The notes beneath the pieces are model-generated. The model was given only the letters and a program-made list of their open reading frames with translations. It was not told the origin of the DNA and searched no databases. 64,000 bases of DNA from Marthasterias glacialis (lineage: Eukaryota; Echinodermata; Asteroidea; Forcipulatida; Asteriidae). A program made the translations under genes and the position numbers. The stretch is taken from assembly GCA_911728455.2 (NCBI GenBank), contig OU452219.1:21635219-21699218 (forward strand), read 5' to 3'. Positions 26,961-37,438 of the stretch are shown piece by piece (within the stretch, counting starts at the first letter, position 1; each line of letters starts with the position of its first letter).

Positions 26961-29480
26961 TCTGATGTATGTTTCAACAAGGTCACACCTACGTGCAAAA
27001 AAACTAAAAACAGTAAATTTTTAATTTTCCTGCATAGTAAAGCTAAAGTCACTCTGTAAACAAATTTAAAAAAAGATATTGTTGTTTACTTTGACCTATG
27101 TATTTGCATACCATCACACCCTCTCTATGTTTTAACGCAAAAAAACTAAAACATGCAATAGTTTTAATATTTCCCTGTGTACAAAATCTAAAGTCACTCT
27201 CTGTAAACAAACTTGACACAGATAATGTTGTTTACTTTAAACTCTGTATTTGCATATACAGACACACCCTCCGCATGTCACGACAAAACCACACCTATTC
27301 GCAAAAAACTCCAAAACTGATAAATTTAAAAACTTTCCCTGTGAACTAAACCTTAACTGTAAACAAACTTGACACAGATAATTTTGTTTACTAAGAACTC
27401 TGTATTTGCATACATGTACAACCTCTGATGTAAACAACAAGGTCACACCTACGCGCAAAAAAACCTTAAAAACAGCCTATTTTAAATTTCACCGGTAGTA
27501 AACCTTAAGTCACTCTGTAAACAAATGTAAAACAGGTATTGTTGTTTACTTTGAACTTTGTATTTGCTACCATTACTATGTATTTGCATAAACAGACACA
27601 CCACCTGCATGTTGCGACAAAAAACACACCTGCGCAAAAAGCTATAAAAACTGCAAAATATAAAAACTTTCCCTGTGTACTAACCGTAACTGTAAACAAA
27701 CTTGTCACATAATTTTGTTCACTTTGAAATCTGTATTTGCAGAAATTCACAACCTCTGATGTATGTTTCAACAAGTTCACACCTACGCGCAAAAAACTCA
27801 TAACAGCCAAAGTTTTAAAGTTTCCCTGTATAGTAAAGCTAAAGTCACTCTGTAAACAAACTTGCATAGATAATGTTGTTTACTTTGAACTCTGTATTTG
27901 CATATACAGACACACCCTCTGCATGATGCAACAAAACCACACCTGCAAAAAAAAAACTCAAAACAGCAAAAGTTTGAATTTTTCCCTGTGCACAAAACCT
28001 AAAGTCACTCTGTAAAGAAATTTTGGTTACCAAGTTTACTTTTGTTTTAATAGACACACCCTCTACATTTTGGGACAAACCCACACCTACGCGCAAAATA
28101 CTCTAAAAACTGCAAACTTTAAAAACTTTCCCTGTGTACTAAATGTTAAGTTAATCTGTAAACAAACTTGACACAAATAATTTTGTTTACTTTGAACTCT
28201 GAATTTAATTATACAGGCACGCCCTCTACTTGTTGCGACAAAACCACACCTATGCGCAAAAAACTCTAAAAACTGCAAAATTTAAAAGCTTTCACTCTGT
28301 ACTAAATCTAAAGTCACTCTGTAAAGAAACTTGATGCAGAAAATGTTGTTTACTATGAAGTTTGTATTTGCATACCCTCACACCCTGTCTATGTTTCAAC
28401 AAGGTCACAGTTTTAAATGTCCCATATATAGTGAACCTAAAGGCACTCACTCTGTAAATAAAATTGATACAGATATATGTCCTTACTCTGAACTCTGTAT
28501 TTGCATATTGTCACACCCTCCGTACGTTTCAACAAAGCTGCACCTACGTTAAAAAAAGCCTAAAACAGCAAATTTTACAATTTCCCTGTGTACTTAACTT
28601 AAAGTCACTCTGTAAACAAACTTGGTATATTTGTTTACTTTGAAATCTTATTTGCATACGGCGCACCCTCTGTGTATTTAAACAAAGCAACATCTACACG
28701 CAAAAACCCACTGAAAACAGCAAATTTAAAAAATTTCCCTTTATACTAAACCTAAAGTCACTATGTAAACAAACTTGAAATAGAAAATTATGTTTACCTT
28801 CAACTCTGTATTTGCATACAGGCACACCCTCTCTATGTTTCAACAAGGCCACGCCTATGTGCAAGAATACTCACAATGCCAAATTAAAATAATTATTTCT
28901 GTGCTCTTAACCTAAAGTCACTCTGTAAACAAACACCTCATATCAACAAAAGTTTTAATTCTCCTTATTTACCAAACCCAAAGTCACAAACTTTTGTTTA
29001 TTTTAAACAATATATTTGCACACCCTATGTATGTTCGAACGAGACCACTCATATTCGCAAGAAAAATCAAAAGCAGCGAATTTAAAAAAATTCCCTGTGT
29101 ACAAAGTCTAAGTCACTCTCAAAAAATTTGAGAATGACAATTTTGTTTACAATTAAATCTGATTTGCACCCATGCACACCCTCTGTATGTTTTTACAAGG
29201 CCACACATGTGCAAAAAAAACCTAAAAACAGCAGGTTTTAAATTTTCCTGCATAGTAAAGCTCAAGTCATTCTGTAAACAAATTTAAAACCGACATTTTT
29301 GTTGAACTCTGTATTTGCATACAGGCACACCCTCTTTATGCTTTAAACAGCGTCACACCTACATGCAAAAAACCCTCAAAACTGCAATCTTGTGATTTTT
29401 ACTTTGAACTCTTTGTGATTGCATACATGCACAAAGGTCATACCTAAGCACAAAAACTATATACCTTTTTGTCATTTCCC

Positions 29481-30635
29481 TGTGTATTAAAACTTAAGTA
29501 TTTTCAAAAAAGAAACAATCATATAGTTACCCAGAAATTTAAACCCACACTTTTTATATTTTGCTGTGTAGTTGCATAAAGGCACACATGTAAAAGACTG
29601 TTTTTCTGGATATGTCTATGTTGTACATAATTGTGTTTTTCCTAAAAAGAAGTCAAACAGGAATTGTTTATATATTATTTTTCTCCCTAAGGCACACCTA
29701 GAAAGACGTTTACTCTGACACATAGCTACATTTTGATAGTACTGAAAACTGTATCCATATTTTCAAAACAAGCATACATTTGACAACAACACCCCAAAAT
29801 CACCTAAACTGAGCCCTTAATGGGAAACTAAAGGTTGCTTACACTGTTTTGAACAGACTTTTCTCATGCCAGAATCCACATTATATTCGTGTCCATACAC
29901 AAAAACGAACAGCTTGCACCTGGCCACATACCAAAGTCTGCATAATTATAAGCCTAAACAAGTTTTATTGTTGGTACGTGCACTATGGGATACGCCAATC
30001 ATCGTGATAGTTGCCTTTGTCAGATCTTCGATACAGTATGCTAATTACAACTTCGTTTTTCGGAGTGCCAACAAATCATTGGCAGCTTATCCACCTGCTG
30101 TTTGATTCAGCCAAAATGTAACATTTAACTATGTTGGTTGAGTTTATATCAGTCACCTATGACCTAACTCCTAATTATTGATATGCAAATACCGGTTATG
30201 CAATTTTTCAATGGCCAGCAAATAAGTTAAGAACGGACTCATGAGATGACCGGTCATCAGAGGGCATGCAACATTATTTTGTCAGTTTGGTGAGAAGACT
30301 GCCGCTTGGCTTCAACAAGGATGATCTTTATTAATTGGCACAATCTTATTTTGGGTGGCAAATTTAATGATGACTTTGCAAGGTTGTCGGCCCTAAACAC
30401 AGAAACTGGATTTACCATGTGTATTTTATTTTTCCCCCGAAACATGAGATCTAACAACATTATTACGACCAACTGTCCATGCATTTATTATTTCAAAATT
30501 TAACTTAATCTTGTCGGGCAGGGATGGGTAGAAAACAATTCAGACTAGCGAACGCCACGGGTGTATGGTGTAACGTTGACATTTTGTAGACACGACGCGT
30601 AAGATTTAAGGATTTAAGGATTATTTCTGACTTAC
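29481..30635. other. no gene seen
   Basis: AT-rich sequence after satellite 2, first with decayed satellite-like words and then unique. Open frames of up to 79 codons show no family resemblance or splice context. One ATGCAAAT octamer lies near 30182. Confidence 0.5.
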
Positions 30636-30745
30636 CCCAGACGAACTCTTGAAGTTCGTCTGAGTGTGCCTGTCTGAGCTGCCTTGATAAGGACGCCAGA
30701 GCGGCAAGTCTTTTACGGAAGATGCTCCTCACGGCTGTTGTCGAC
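30636..30745 (-). CDS. candidate internal exon of an unidentified gene
   Basis: On the minus strand a T-rich tract ending TTTTCAACAG is followed by 110 nt open in one frame and then a GTAAGTCAG donor. The peptide begins STTAVRSIFRKRLAALASLS, continues RQLRQAHSDELQEFVW and would fold as a charged helix. The exon starts with the last base of a codon and ends with the first base of one. I do not recognise the protein. No partner exon was identified here; other exons would lie above 30745 or below 30636. Both splice sites match the consensus well, which is the main support. A chance open frame between good-looking sites remains possible. Confidence 0.45.
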
Positions 30746-31693
30746 CTGTTGAAAACAAAAAATGACATGAATGAGGCACCATGAATGAATTTTCAATAAT
30801 TGCCTAAAAATGTATTTTATGAGAATATTATACTACTCCTTATATATAACTTGGTCAAAACGTTTTTTGGCGGGCTGGAAGGCGAGATGGATGTGTAGTT
30901 TAGCCTCTTTTTCAGACTAAAAGTATTAAATAACACGTAGTTTATTTTTACCTTATGTTCAGCGAATCCTTTATCTTGGTTTAGGGTGTGAAACAGCTCT
31001 CAAAACTCACGGGAAAGTAAGTTGAACAAAAGTTGAAATTGAACAAAAAATTACCACAGCAACAACACAACCACACCAGTTGAATTCCAGCTCCAAAGTG
31101 ATTTGACCGCCCGCCCAGGCCCCGCTGCGTGGGTAGCCGAATAGCAGTAATTAGGTTAATTTGTGCACAAACACATGTAAATCTGGGATTACGGGTGAAC
31201 TTATCCCTCCGCTCGCGACATTTTTTAACAATTTCAGTCACTGTATTTAAGTTTACCAAACAAATTATGCCTGAATTTTCTTTTTTGATTTAAATCTCAA
31301 GAATAATCGAACATTCTTTATCCTCAAAGACGATTTAGAGGATTTCTGAGCGTTTTTCACGTACTAATTTTCACTCCGCACAATTTTCCAACTGGAAATG
31401 GTCGATTGTGATTGGTCTCAAGTGCAATGACGTACCCGTTTTTGCAGTTGCAGACGATAAATAAAACTAGACCCGGTTTGGAGGCAAAAAGTTAGTGTTG
31501 AAAACGTTCCTCTCCCAACACGTCATCTTAAGCTGATAACAAAAGGGATCATTTAAATGTTTGTGCGCACTCCAGTCGGTCATGTCACGGACGTCCTGGC
31601 TATAGTACACGTTGATGATACGGGCTTGTCCATACATTATTATTAAAAACTGTTAATAAATGGATACCACATAGTTTAAGTTACCGGTATCTG
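30746..31693. other. no gene identified; GC-richer stretch
   Basis: Between about 31090 and 31220 the sequence is unusually GC- and CpG-rich for this window (for example CCGCCCGCCCAGGCCCCGC). A CCAAT-like GATTGTGATTGG lies near 31407 and TGACGTA near 31429. This could be the 5' region of a minus-strand gene that includes the exon at 30636-30745, but no start exon could be defined. Confidence 0.3.
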
Positions 31694-31881
31694 CAGTGGC
31701 GGATAAACCACACAGTTTCATTTGGGGAGGGGTGGGGTGGGTGGGGGCTCAAGCGGGCCAAAGACATCATTTGGGAGGGGGATAGGCCTATAATAATGTA
31801 TCATACAATTCCTTTGTGCATGCAGGGGGGCAGGGGGAGGGGTCTCAGCGGGGAGGGGCTCCCCTTCTGGTTACGCCACTG
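31694..31881. mobile_element. G-rich MITE-like element
   Basis: The ends are CAGTGGCG and CGCCACTG, an 8-bp perfect inverted repeat of the kind seen in hAT-like elements. The flanking 8-mers (GGTATCTG and GGTACGGT) share only their first four bases, so a target duplication is not convincing. The interior is strongly G-rich on the plus strand, with many runs of four or more G. Confidence 0.5.
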
Positions 31882-32785
31882 GGTACGGTCCATAAACAAT
31901 GCGAGGAAATCATTCCCTTATAAGTTATAATTGGCCAAGAAGATGTTTATTAATTTGATAATTTTGACACATGGACAAAATAACAGTCAAACTCAATGTG
32001 TTTTTTTCATTTTTTATAGAAGGCCTAATGACAGTCCAGATAAGTCAGGGGAGACAGGGGTGGGGGATGGAAGGGGGGATGTAAAAAAAATCGTCTTGGC
32101 TCAAAATTATTATAATTAAACTAATTATGGGGAACAGGAAGAGGTGGGGTTTAGAGTGGCTCTTATTTCCATGTATTTGAAAAAGTGATATATTTATGGA
32201 TGCCTTGCAGCTAGCTCAAAGTATCAACTGTTATCTCAGAGTTGCTGCCAGTCTAAAGGGTAGTATCTGTGGGGGTGGTGTGGGGTGGGGGTGTAGTAAG
32301 ACGGGACCAGTGCATTTTTTATAATTCTCAGTAAATGAAAGGAAAACACAACATGTCATACACAATGTTCATTAGGCAATTTATAGTTCATAGTACCACA
32401 TTTACCGTTGAATGTATCAGCCATGTCTGCATGGGGTAGGACGGGGCAGGGATGTTTCCCCCTTCTTGTTACTTTGATAAGTTTAATATAAAAAATATAT
32501 ATATGAAAATTATTTCTGAATCGTATCATGGATAGGCACAACAAAGTGCAAAAAATCATACTTAACAAGAACTGACGGTCCAGTGATTGATTAAATCATT
32601 GATTAAATGATTGAAATAATCGCAACTTGCACAAAATCCGTTACAAAACATTAACCATGATTCGGGCTTAACTTGATCCCCAACTAACGAAGCATATGTG
32701 TAGTTTATTTATTGAAAAATAAAATAAAAGGTAAGATTACAATAAAAAATAAAATTCGAATTCAAATTAAATCAAACTTATAATT
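31882..32785. other. no gene seen
   Basis: AT-rich intergenic sequence with two further G-rich patches (32045-32085 and 32265-32295). No credible coding frame. Confidence 0.5.
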
Positions 32786-32970
32786 AGGTGTTCGGGCACT
32801 CAGCCCGGAACACCTATTGATTTTGTTCGGTTTTTTTTTTTTTTTTTTAATACTTCTTCTTCTTCTTCTCACCGAACGTTGTCCGCTAACCAATGCACAC
32901 TTCTTAAAGTCACACAAACTTCAAACTTCACACACAGTTAGAACTTCACTAGGACAGGAAACCGTTTGAG

Positions 32971-32989
32971 TGACGTCATGATGACGTCA
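32971..32989. promoter_or_regulatory. paired CRE palindromes in element A
   Basis: Two perfect TGACGTCA sites lie 11 bp apart, one helical turn. The pair recurs in other complete copies (B, D, H) and, diverged, in F and C. Matching the CREB/ATF consensus is fact; binding is inference. Confidence 0.5.
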
Positions 32990-33569
32990 TCGGGTGTCGA
33001 ATTACATTAAATCAAAGTTTATTATTTCAAAAAATCATAACTCCTGAAGTACACAATGGATTTTTACAATCTATACATCATCGGAAAGGTCATTCAAAAC
33101 TGCGTAAACGCTCCACAGACATGACCCCAATTTGACCTTGTGTTCCGGTTCAAACCGGAAGTTGAAAATTTTTGAAAATTTCAAAAAATCATATTTTAAG
33201 AAGTACTTATTACATGATCACAAATCTTGCATCAGATTGTAGAGAATTGAGTCTTCTCAAACTTTTGCATTGGAGTGACACCATTTTGACCTTTACTTCC
33301 GGTTCAAACCGGACGTTTAACGCAAATCGATTGTCCGTGTGCGTTCAAGCGTGTCCAACATTGCTGTACAAAATTCAATGCCATTATGAATGTACACGTG
33401 TGTGTGTGCCTGGCTGTGTGACATCGATGCCCTATTGCTATGGACATTAACCACACGTTGTTCTTAGTCTCTTCTCAAGGTGCATACTCCACGCTTTGTT
33501 AGTCTTTAATACAGGGCTTATTTAAACATTTAAAAATCAACAAAAAATCAACCGTTTGAGGTATGAACA

Positions 33570-34190
33570 TAATTCTTTCGACAAATGTCAAGGTAAGGGA
33601 GGGTCTTTCTTTATGACACAATAAATGACCTCTGTGACATCTACTTCCGGTCAAACCGGAAGTAGCTTTTTATATAAAATTGCTAAGAGCTAGGAACATG
33701 ATTCTTTCACCAAATACCAAGGTTAGGAAAGGTCATTCTCTGTTGCACATTGGGTGACCTCTATGACCTCTACTTCCGGTCAAACCGGAAGTAGCTCCTC
33801 ATGTAAAGGTGGTTAGAGTTAGGAACATGATTATTTCGAGAAATATCAAGACTAGGGAAAGACTTCATTTGTGAAACATTAAGTGACCTTTGTGACATCT
33901 ACTTCCGGTCAAACCGGAAGTAGCTCTTTATTTAAAAATGGTGAGAGCTAGGAACATGATTCTTTCACCACATACCAAGGTTAGGGAGGGTCCTTCTCTG
34001 TTGCACATTGGGTGACCTCTGTGACCTCTACTTAAGACCAAACCGGAAGTAGCTCCTCATTTATACATGGTAAGAGCTGGGAACATGATTCTCCACCAAA
34101 TACCAAGGTAAGGGAAGGTCCTTCTTTGTTACACATTGCGTGACCTCTCTGAACTCTACTTCCAGTCAAACCGGAAGTACCTCATTTAAC
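33570..34190. repeat. internal ~129 bp minisatellite with ETS palindromes
   Basis: Five units in element A (palindromes at 33643, 33772, 33901, about 34030 and 34159; spacing 129-130 bp). Each holds TGACCTCTGTGACCTCTACT followed by ACTTCCGGT, CA and ACCGGAAGT, two inverted ETS consensus sites; the last two units are slightly mutated. Two more such sites lie upstream at about 33143 and 33297. Confidence 0.85.
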
Positions 34191-34402
34191 GCATTCAAAA
34201 GTGGTTAGAAATTCCTGTCCAAACCGGATGTTCAAATTAAATATATTTTAAAGCTCAATTAAACGTATGTTTCTCTTCATATTTTCTTATATTTAAGTTG
34301 GATTAATTTTCATTTCATTTAACTTTTAACACATAAAAATTATTTTAATACATCACACTCCGAACACCTAGTTTTTGTGATGCCACAAAAACTCATTTCT
34401 AG

Positions 34403-34443
34403 TTTTATTTCTATTTCCATTCTATTACTTTATTTCTTTTATT
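34403..34443. other. short spacer between element A and the nested cluster
   Basis: A T-rich 41-bp spacer. It is the only sequence separating the end of element A from the first 5' terminus of the next cluster. Confidence 0.5.
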
Positions 34444-34480
34444 AGGTGTTCGGGCACTCAGCCCGGAACACCTATTGATT
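34444..34480 (+). mobile_element. 5' stub of Helentron-like element E
   Basis: Only the first 37 bp of an element, ending ATTGATT where a second 5' terminus begins. The expected continuation TTGTTCG with its T-tract is found at 38995-39013, right after the end of element D. This makes E the outermost shell of the nest. Confidence 0.7.
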
Positions 34481-34537
34481 AGGTGTTCGGGCACTCAGCC
34501 CGGAACACCTATTGATTTTGTTCGGTTTTTTTTTTTT
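34481..34537 (+). mobile_element. 5' stub of Helentron-like element D
   Basis: The first 57 bp of an element up to its T-tract, where element B begins. Its body resumes at 37439. The parts of D (34481-34537, 36156-36161, 37439-38994) add up to 1,619 bp, against 1,617 and 1,618 bp for complete copies A and B. Confidence 0.75.
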
Positions 34538-36155
34538 AGGTGTTCGGGCACTCAGCCCGGAACACCTATTGATTTTGTTCGGTTTTTTTTTTTTTTTTTT
34601 AATACTTCTTCTTCTTCTTCTCACCGAACGTTGTCCGCTAACAAATGCACACTTCTTAAAGTCACACAAGCTTCAAACTTCACACACAGTAAGAACTTCA
34701 CTAGGAAAGGAAACCGTTTGAGTGACGTCATGATGACGTCATCGGGTGTCGAATTACATTAAATCAAAGTTTATTATTTCAAAAAATCATAACTCCTGAA
34801 GTACACAATGGATTTTTACAATCTTTACATCATCGGAAAGGTCATTCAAAACTGCGTAAACGCTCCACAGACATGACCCCAATTTGACCTTGTCTTCCGG
34901 TTCAAACCGGAAGTTGAAAATTTTTGAAAATTTCAAAAAATCATATTTTAAGAAGTACTTATCACATGATCACAAATCTTGCATCAGATTGTAGAGAATT
35001 GAGTCTTCTCAAACTTTTGCATTGGAGTGACACCATTTTGACCTTTACTTCCGGTTCAAACCGGACGTTTAACGCAAATCGATTGTCCGTGTGCGTTCAA
35101 GCGTGTCCAACATTGCTGTACAAAATCCAATGCCATTATACATGTACACGTGTGTGTGTGTGTGTGCCTGGCTGTGTGACATCGATGCCCCATTGCTATG
35201 CACATTAACCACACGTTGTTCTTAGTCTCTTCTCAAGGTGCATACTCCACGCTTTGTTAGTCTTTAATACAGGGCTTATTTAAACATTTAAAAATCAACA
35301 AAAAATCAACCGTTTGAGGTATGAACATAATTCTTTCGACAAATGTCAAGGTAAGGGAGGGTCTTTCTTTATGACACAAGAAGTGACCTCTGTGACATCT
35401 ACTTCCGGTCAAACCGGAAGTAGCATTTTATATAAAATTGCTAAGAGCTAGGAACATGATTCTTTCACCAAATACCAAGGTTAGGAAAGGTCATTCTCTG
35501 TTGCACATTGGGTGACCTCTATGACCTCTACTTCCGGTCAAACCGGAAGTAGCTCCTCATGTCAAAGTGGTTAGAGTTAGGAACATGATTATTTCGAGAA
35601 ATATCAAGGCTAGGGAAAGACTTCATTTGTGAAACATTAAGTGACCTTTGACATCTACTTCCGGTCAAACCGGAAGTAGCTCTTTATTTAAAAATGGTGA
35701 GAGCTAGGAACATGATTCTTTCACCACATACCAAGGTTAGGGAGGGTCCTTCTCTGTTGCACATTGGGTGACCTCTGTGACCTCTACTTAAGATCAAACC
35801 GGAAGTAGCTCCTCATTTATACATGGTAAGAGCTGGGAACATGATTCTCCACCAAATACCAAGGTTAGGGAAGGTCCTTCTTGGTTACACATTGCGTGAC
35901 CTCTCTGAACTCTACTTCCGGTTTGACCGGAACTACCTCCTCATTTAAAAGTGGTTAGAAATTCCTGTCCAAACCGGATGTTCAAATTAAATATTGTATT
36001 ATAAACCTCAATTTAACGTATGTTTTTCTTCATATTTTCTTAAATACAAGTTGGATTAACTTTTAATTTCATTTAACTTTTAACACATAAAATATTTTTT
36101 ATACATCACACTCCGAACACCTAGTTTTTGTGATGCCACAAAAACTCATTTCTAG
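34538..36155 (+). mobile_element. Helentron-like element B (complete, 1,618 bp)
   Basis: Same layout as A and highly similar throughout, with AGGTGTTCGG start, paired CREs, five-unit ETS minisatellite, inset CCGAACACCT, hairpin and TTTCTAG end. It is inserted in the T-tract of element D. Confidence 0.75.
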
Positions 36156-36161
36156 TTTTTT

Positions 36162-37438
36162 AGGTGTTCGGCCAGCAGCCGAAAACCTATTGTTATTGTT
36201 CTGTTTTTTTTTTTTCTGGGCTTTCTTAGTCGTCGAAACTTGTCCACAAATTTTCTCAAAAAGTAAAGCTTGTATGAACTTGAAACTTACCATGTACAAA
36301 GATATTAGTGAGTGGATGATACAGAAACTTTTTTGGAATGATGACGTCATTGATGACGTCATTAGGTTAAATAAACGTTAAATAATTCAAAAATTTAATA
36401 ACTCAAGAACGGCAAATGCTACATTCAAAATCTTTCGTGCATATGAAAGGTCTTGTGATGTGGGACAAATTGTATGCACACCGTGACCTCATTTGACCTT
36501 TACTTCCGGTAGAAACCGGAAGTTAAACTAAAAAATCATGTTATTTGGGGCTCTAGAGCCTAAGTGATTAAAAATATCAACTAACTTTCAATGAATAATA
36601 GTTTTGTTAGCTCAAGAGCAATCTAGAAATGTAATATATGACGTCATAGCTACGTCACAACGAAATTGATACACGAGGTCGAAAAAAAAATTATTTTGCT
36701 ATCTCAAAAACTAAAGCATGTACGGACTTGAAACTTACTATATACCTAGACCACAGTGTGTATATGACAAAACAAAATTTTGGGAATGATGACGTCATCG
36801 ATGACGTCATAACATTAAATTGAAGTTTTATACTAAAATAATCATATCTTAAGAATAATACATGCTACATACATGATCTTTACACCATATGAAAGGTCTT
36901 GAAGTACTAAACAAATCTGACACAGGGTGTGACCCCATTTGACCTTCACTTCCGGTCGAAACCGGAAGTAGTAGTTTTGTTATGAAAAATCGTTTCTGAA
37001 TTACGTAAATTTGTGTATTAATTTTATAACTTAATTTTAAAGCCCCTCGACGATTCTACAAATATTTACAAAGTGTGACCTCATTTGACCTTCACTTCCG
37101 GTCGAAACCGGAAGTATAAGTTTGTACTACAAAATGTGTACCTTATTAATGAAACGTGGTACATTAATAATCGTTACATCAATTTCAAGCTCTCTGACAA
37201 TTCTAGATACCATGCACAAGGTGTGACCCCATTTGACCTTTAGTTCCTGTCAAACCGGAAGTTGAAGTTTCATATGACAAACCTTCATGAATAAAGATAA
37301 AAAAAGTACAACTAAATATTTCGCCCGTCAGCATAGCACAAATAGACAAGAAACGTGCACATAATATTGACCTTAAAATTTTCAATTACGTAATTAGGCC
37401 GAACATCGTGAGTTTGTCCACAAACTCTAAATCTCTAG
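36162..37438 (+). mobile_element. Helentron-like element C, divergent subfamily (1,277 bp)
   Basis: Starts AGGTGTTCGGCC and ends with an inset GGCCGAAC, a different hairpin (AGTTTGT, CC, ACAAACT) and CTCTAG. The interior differs from A but also carries paired TGACGTCA sites and four ACTTCCGGT/ACCGGAAGT palindromes. It sits in the same T-tract of D, directly after B. Confidence 0.7.

Larger units (their letters stand above)
16307..29480. repeat. satellite 2, ~155 bp monomer
   Basis: Each monomer reads roughly: GTAAACAAACTTGACACAG, then TTTTGTTTAC, an ACTCTGTATTTGCATA segment, ACACCCTCTG, AACAAGGTCACACCTA, an A-rich stretch, TTTCCCTGT and CTAAAGTCACTCT. In the core, ten monomers take 1,547 bp (mean 154.7). 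Outer parts (16307 to ~18700 and ~26960-29480) are visibly more diverged than the core. Short open frames inside repeat exactly with the array and are not genes. Confidence 0.95.
32786..34402 (+). mobile_element. Helentron/HINE-like element A (complete, 1,617 bp)
   Basis: The 5' end begins AGGTGTTCGG and folds as a near-palindrome ending GGAACACCT. A T-tract and CTTCTTCTTCTTC follow. Near the 3' end, CCGAACACCT (34360-34369) is the inverted match of the 5' terminus, placed 33 bp inside. It is followed by a hairpin (34370-34393, arms AGTTTTTGTG and CACAAAAACT) and the terminus CATTTCTAG. Both flanking bases are T, with no target duplication. A 5' terminal repeat paired with an inset 3' repeat, a hairpin and T/T insertion is the arrangement described for Helitron2/Helentron elements and their HINE derivatives. 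No Rep or helicase frame is present, so the copy is non-autonomous. Confidence 0.75.

Noticed and set aside
16223-28552. Families of 60-80 codon frames repeated on both strands (for example YANTEFKVNK and VFAYTDTPSA)
   Set aside because: They repeat exactly with the 2,787-bp satellite unit and have no start context, splice context or domain.
16307-29480. CRISPR-like array of regularly spaced repeats
   Set aside because: The whole 155-bp monomer is repeated, with no unique spacers, in a eukaryotic setting. It is satellite DNA.
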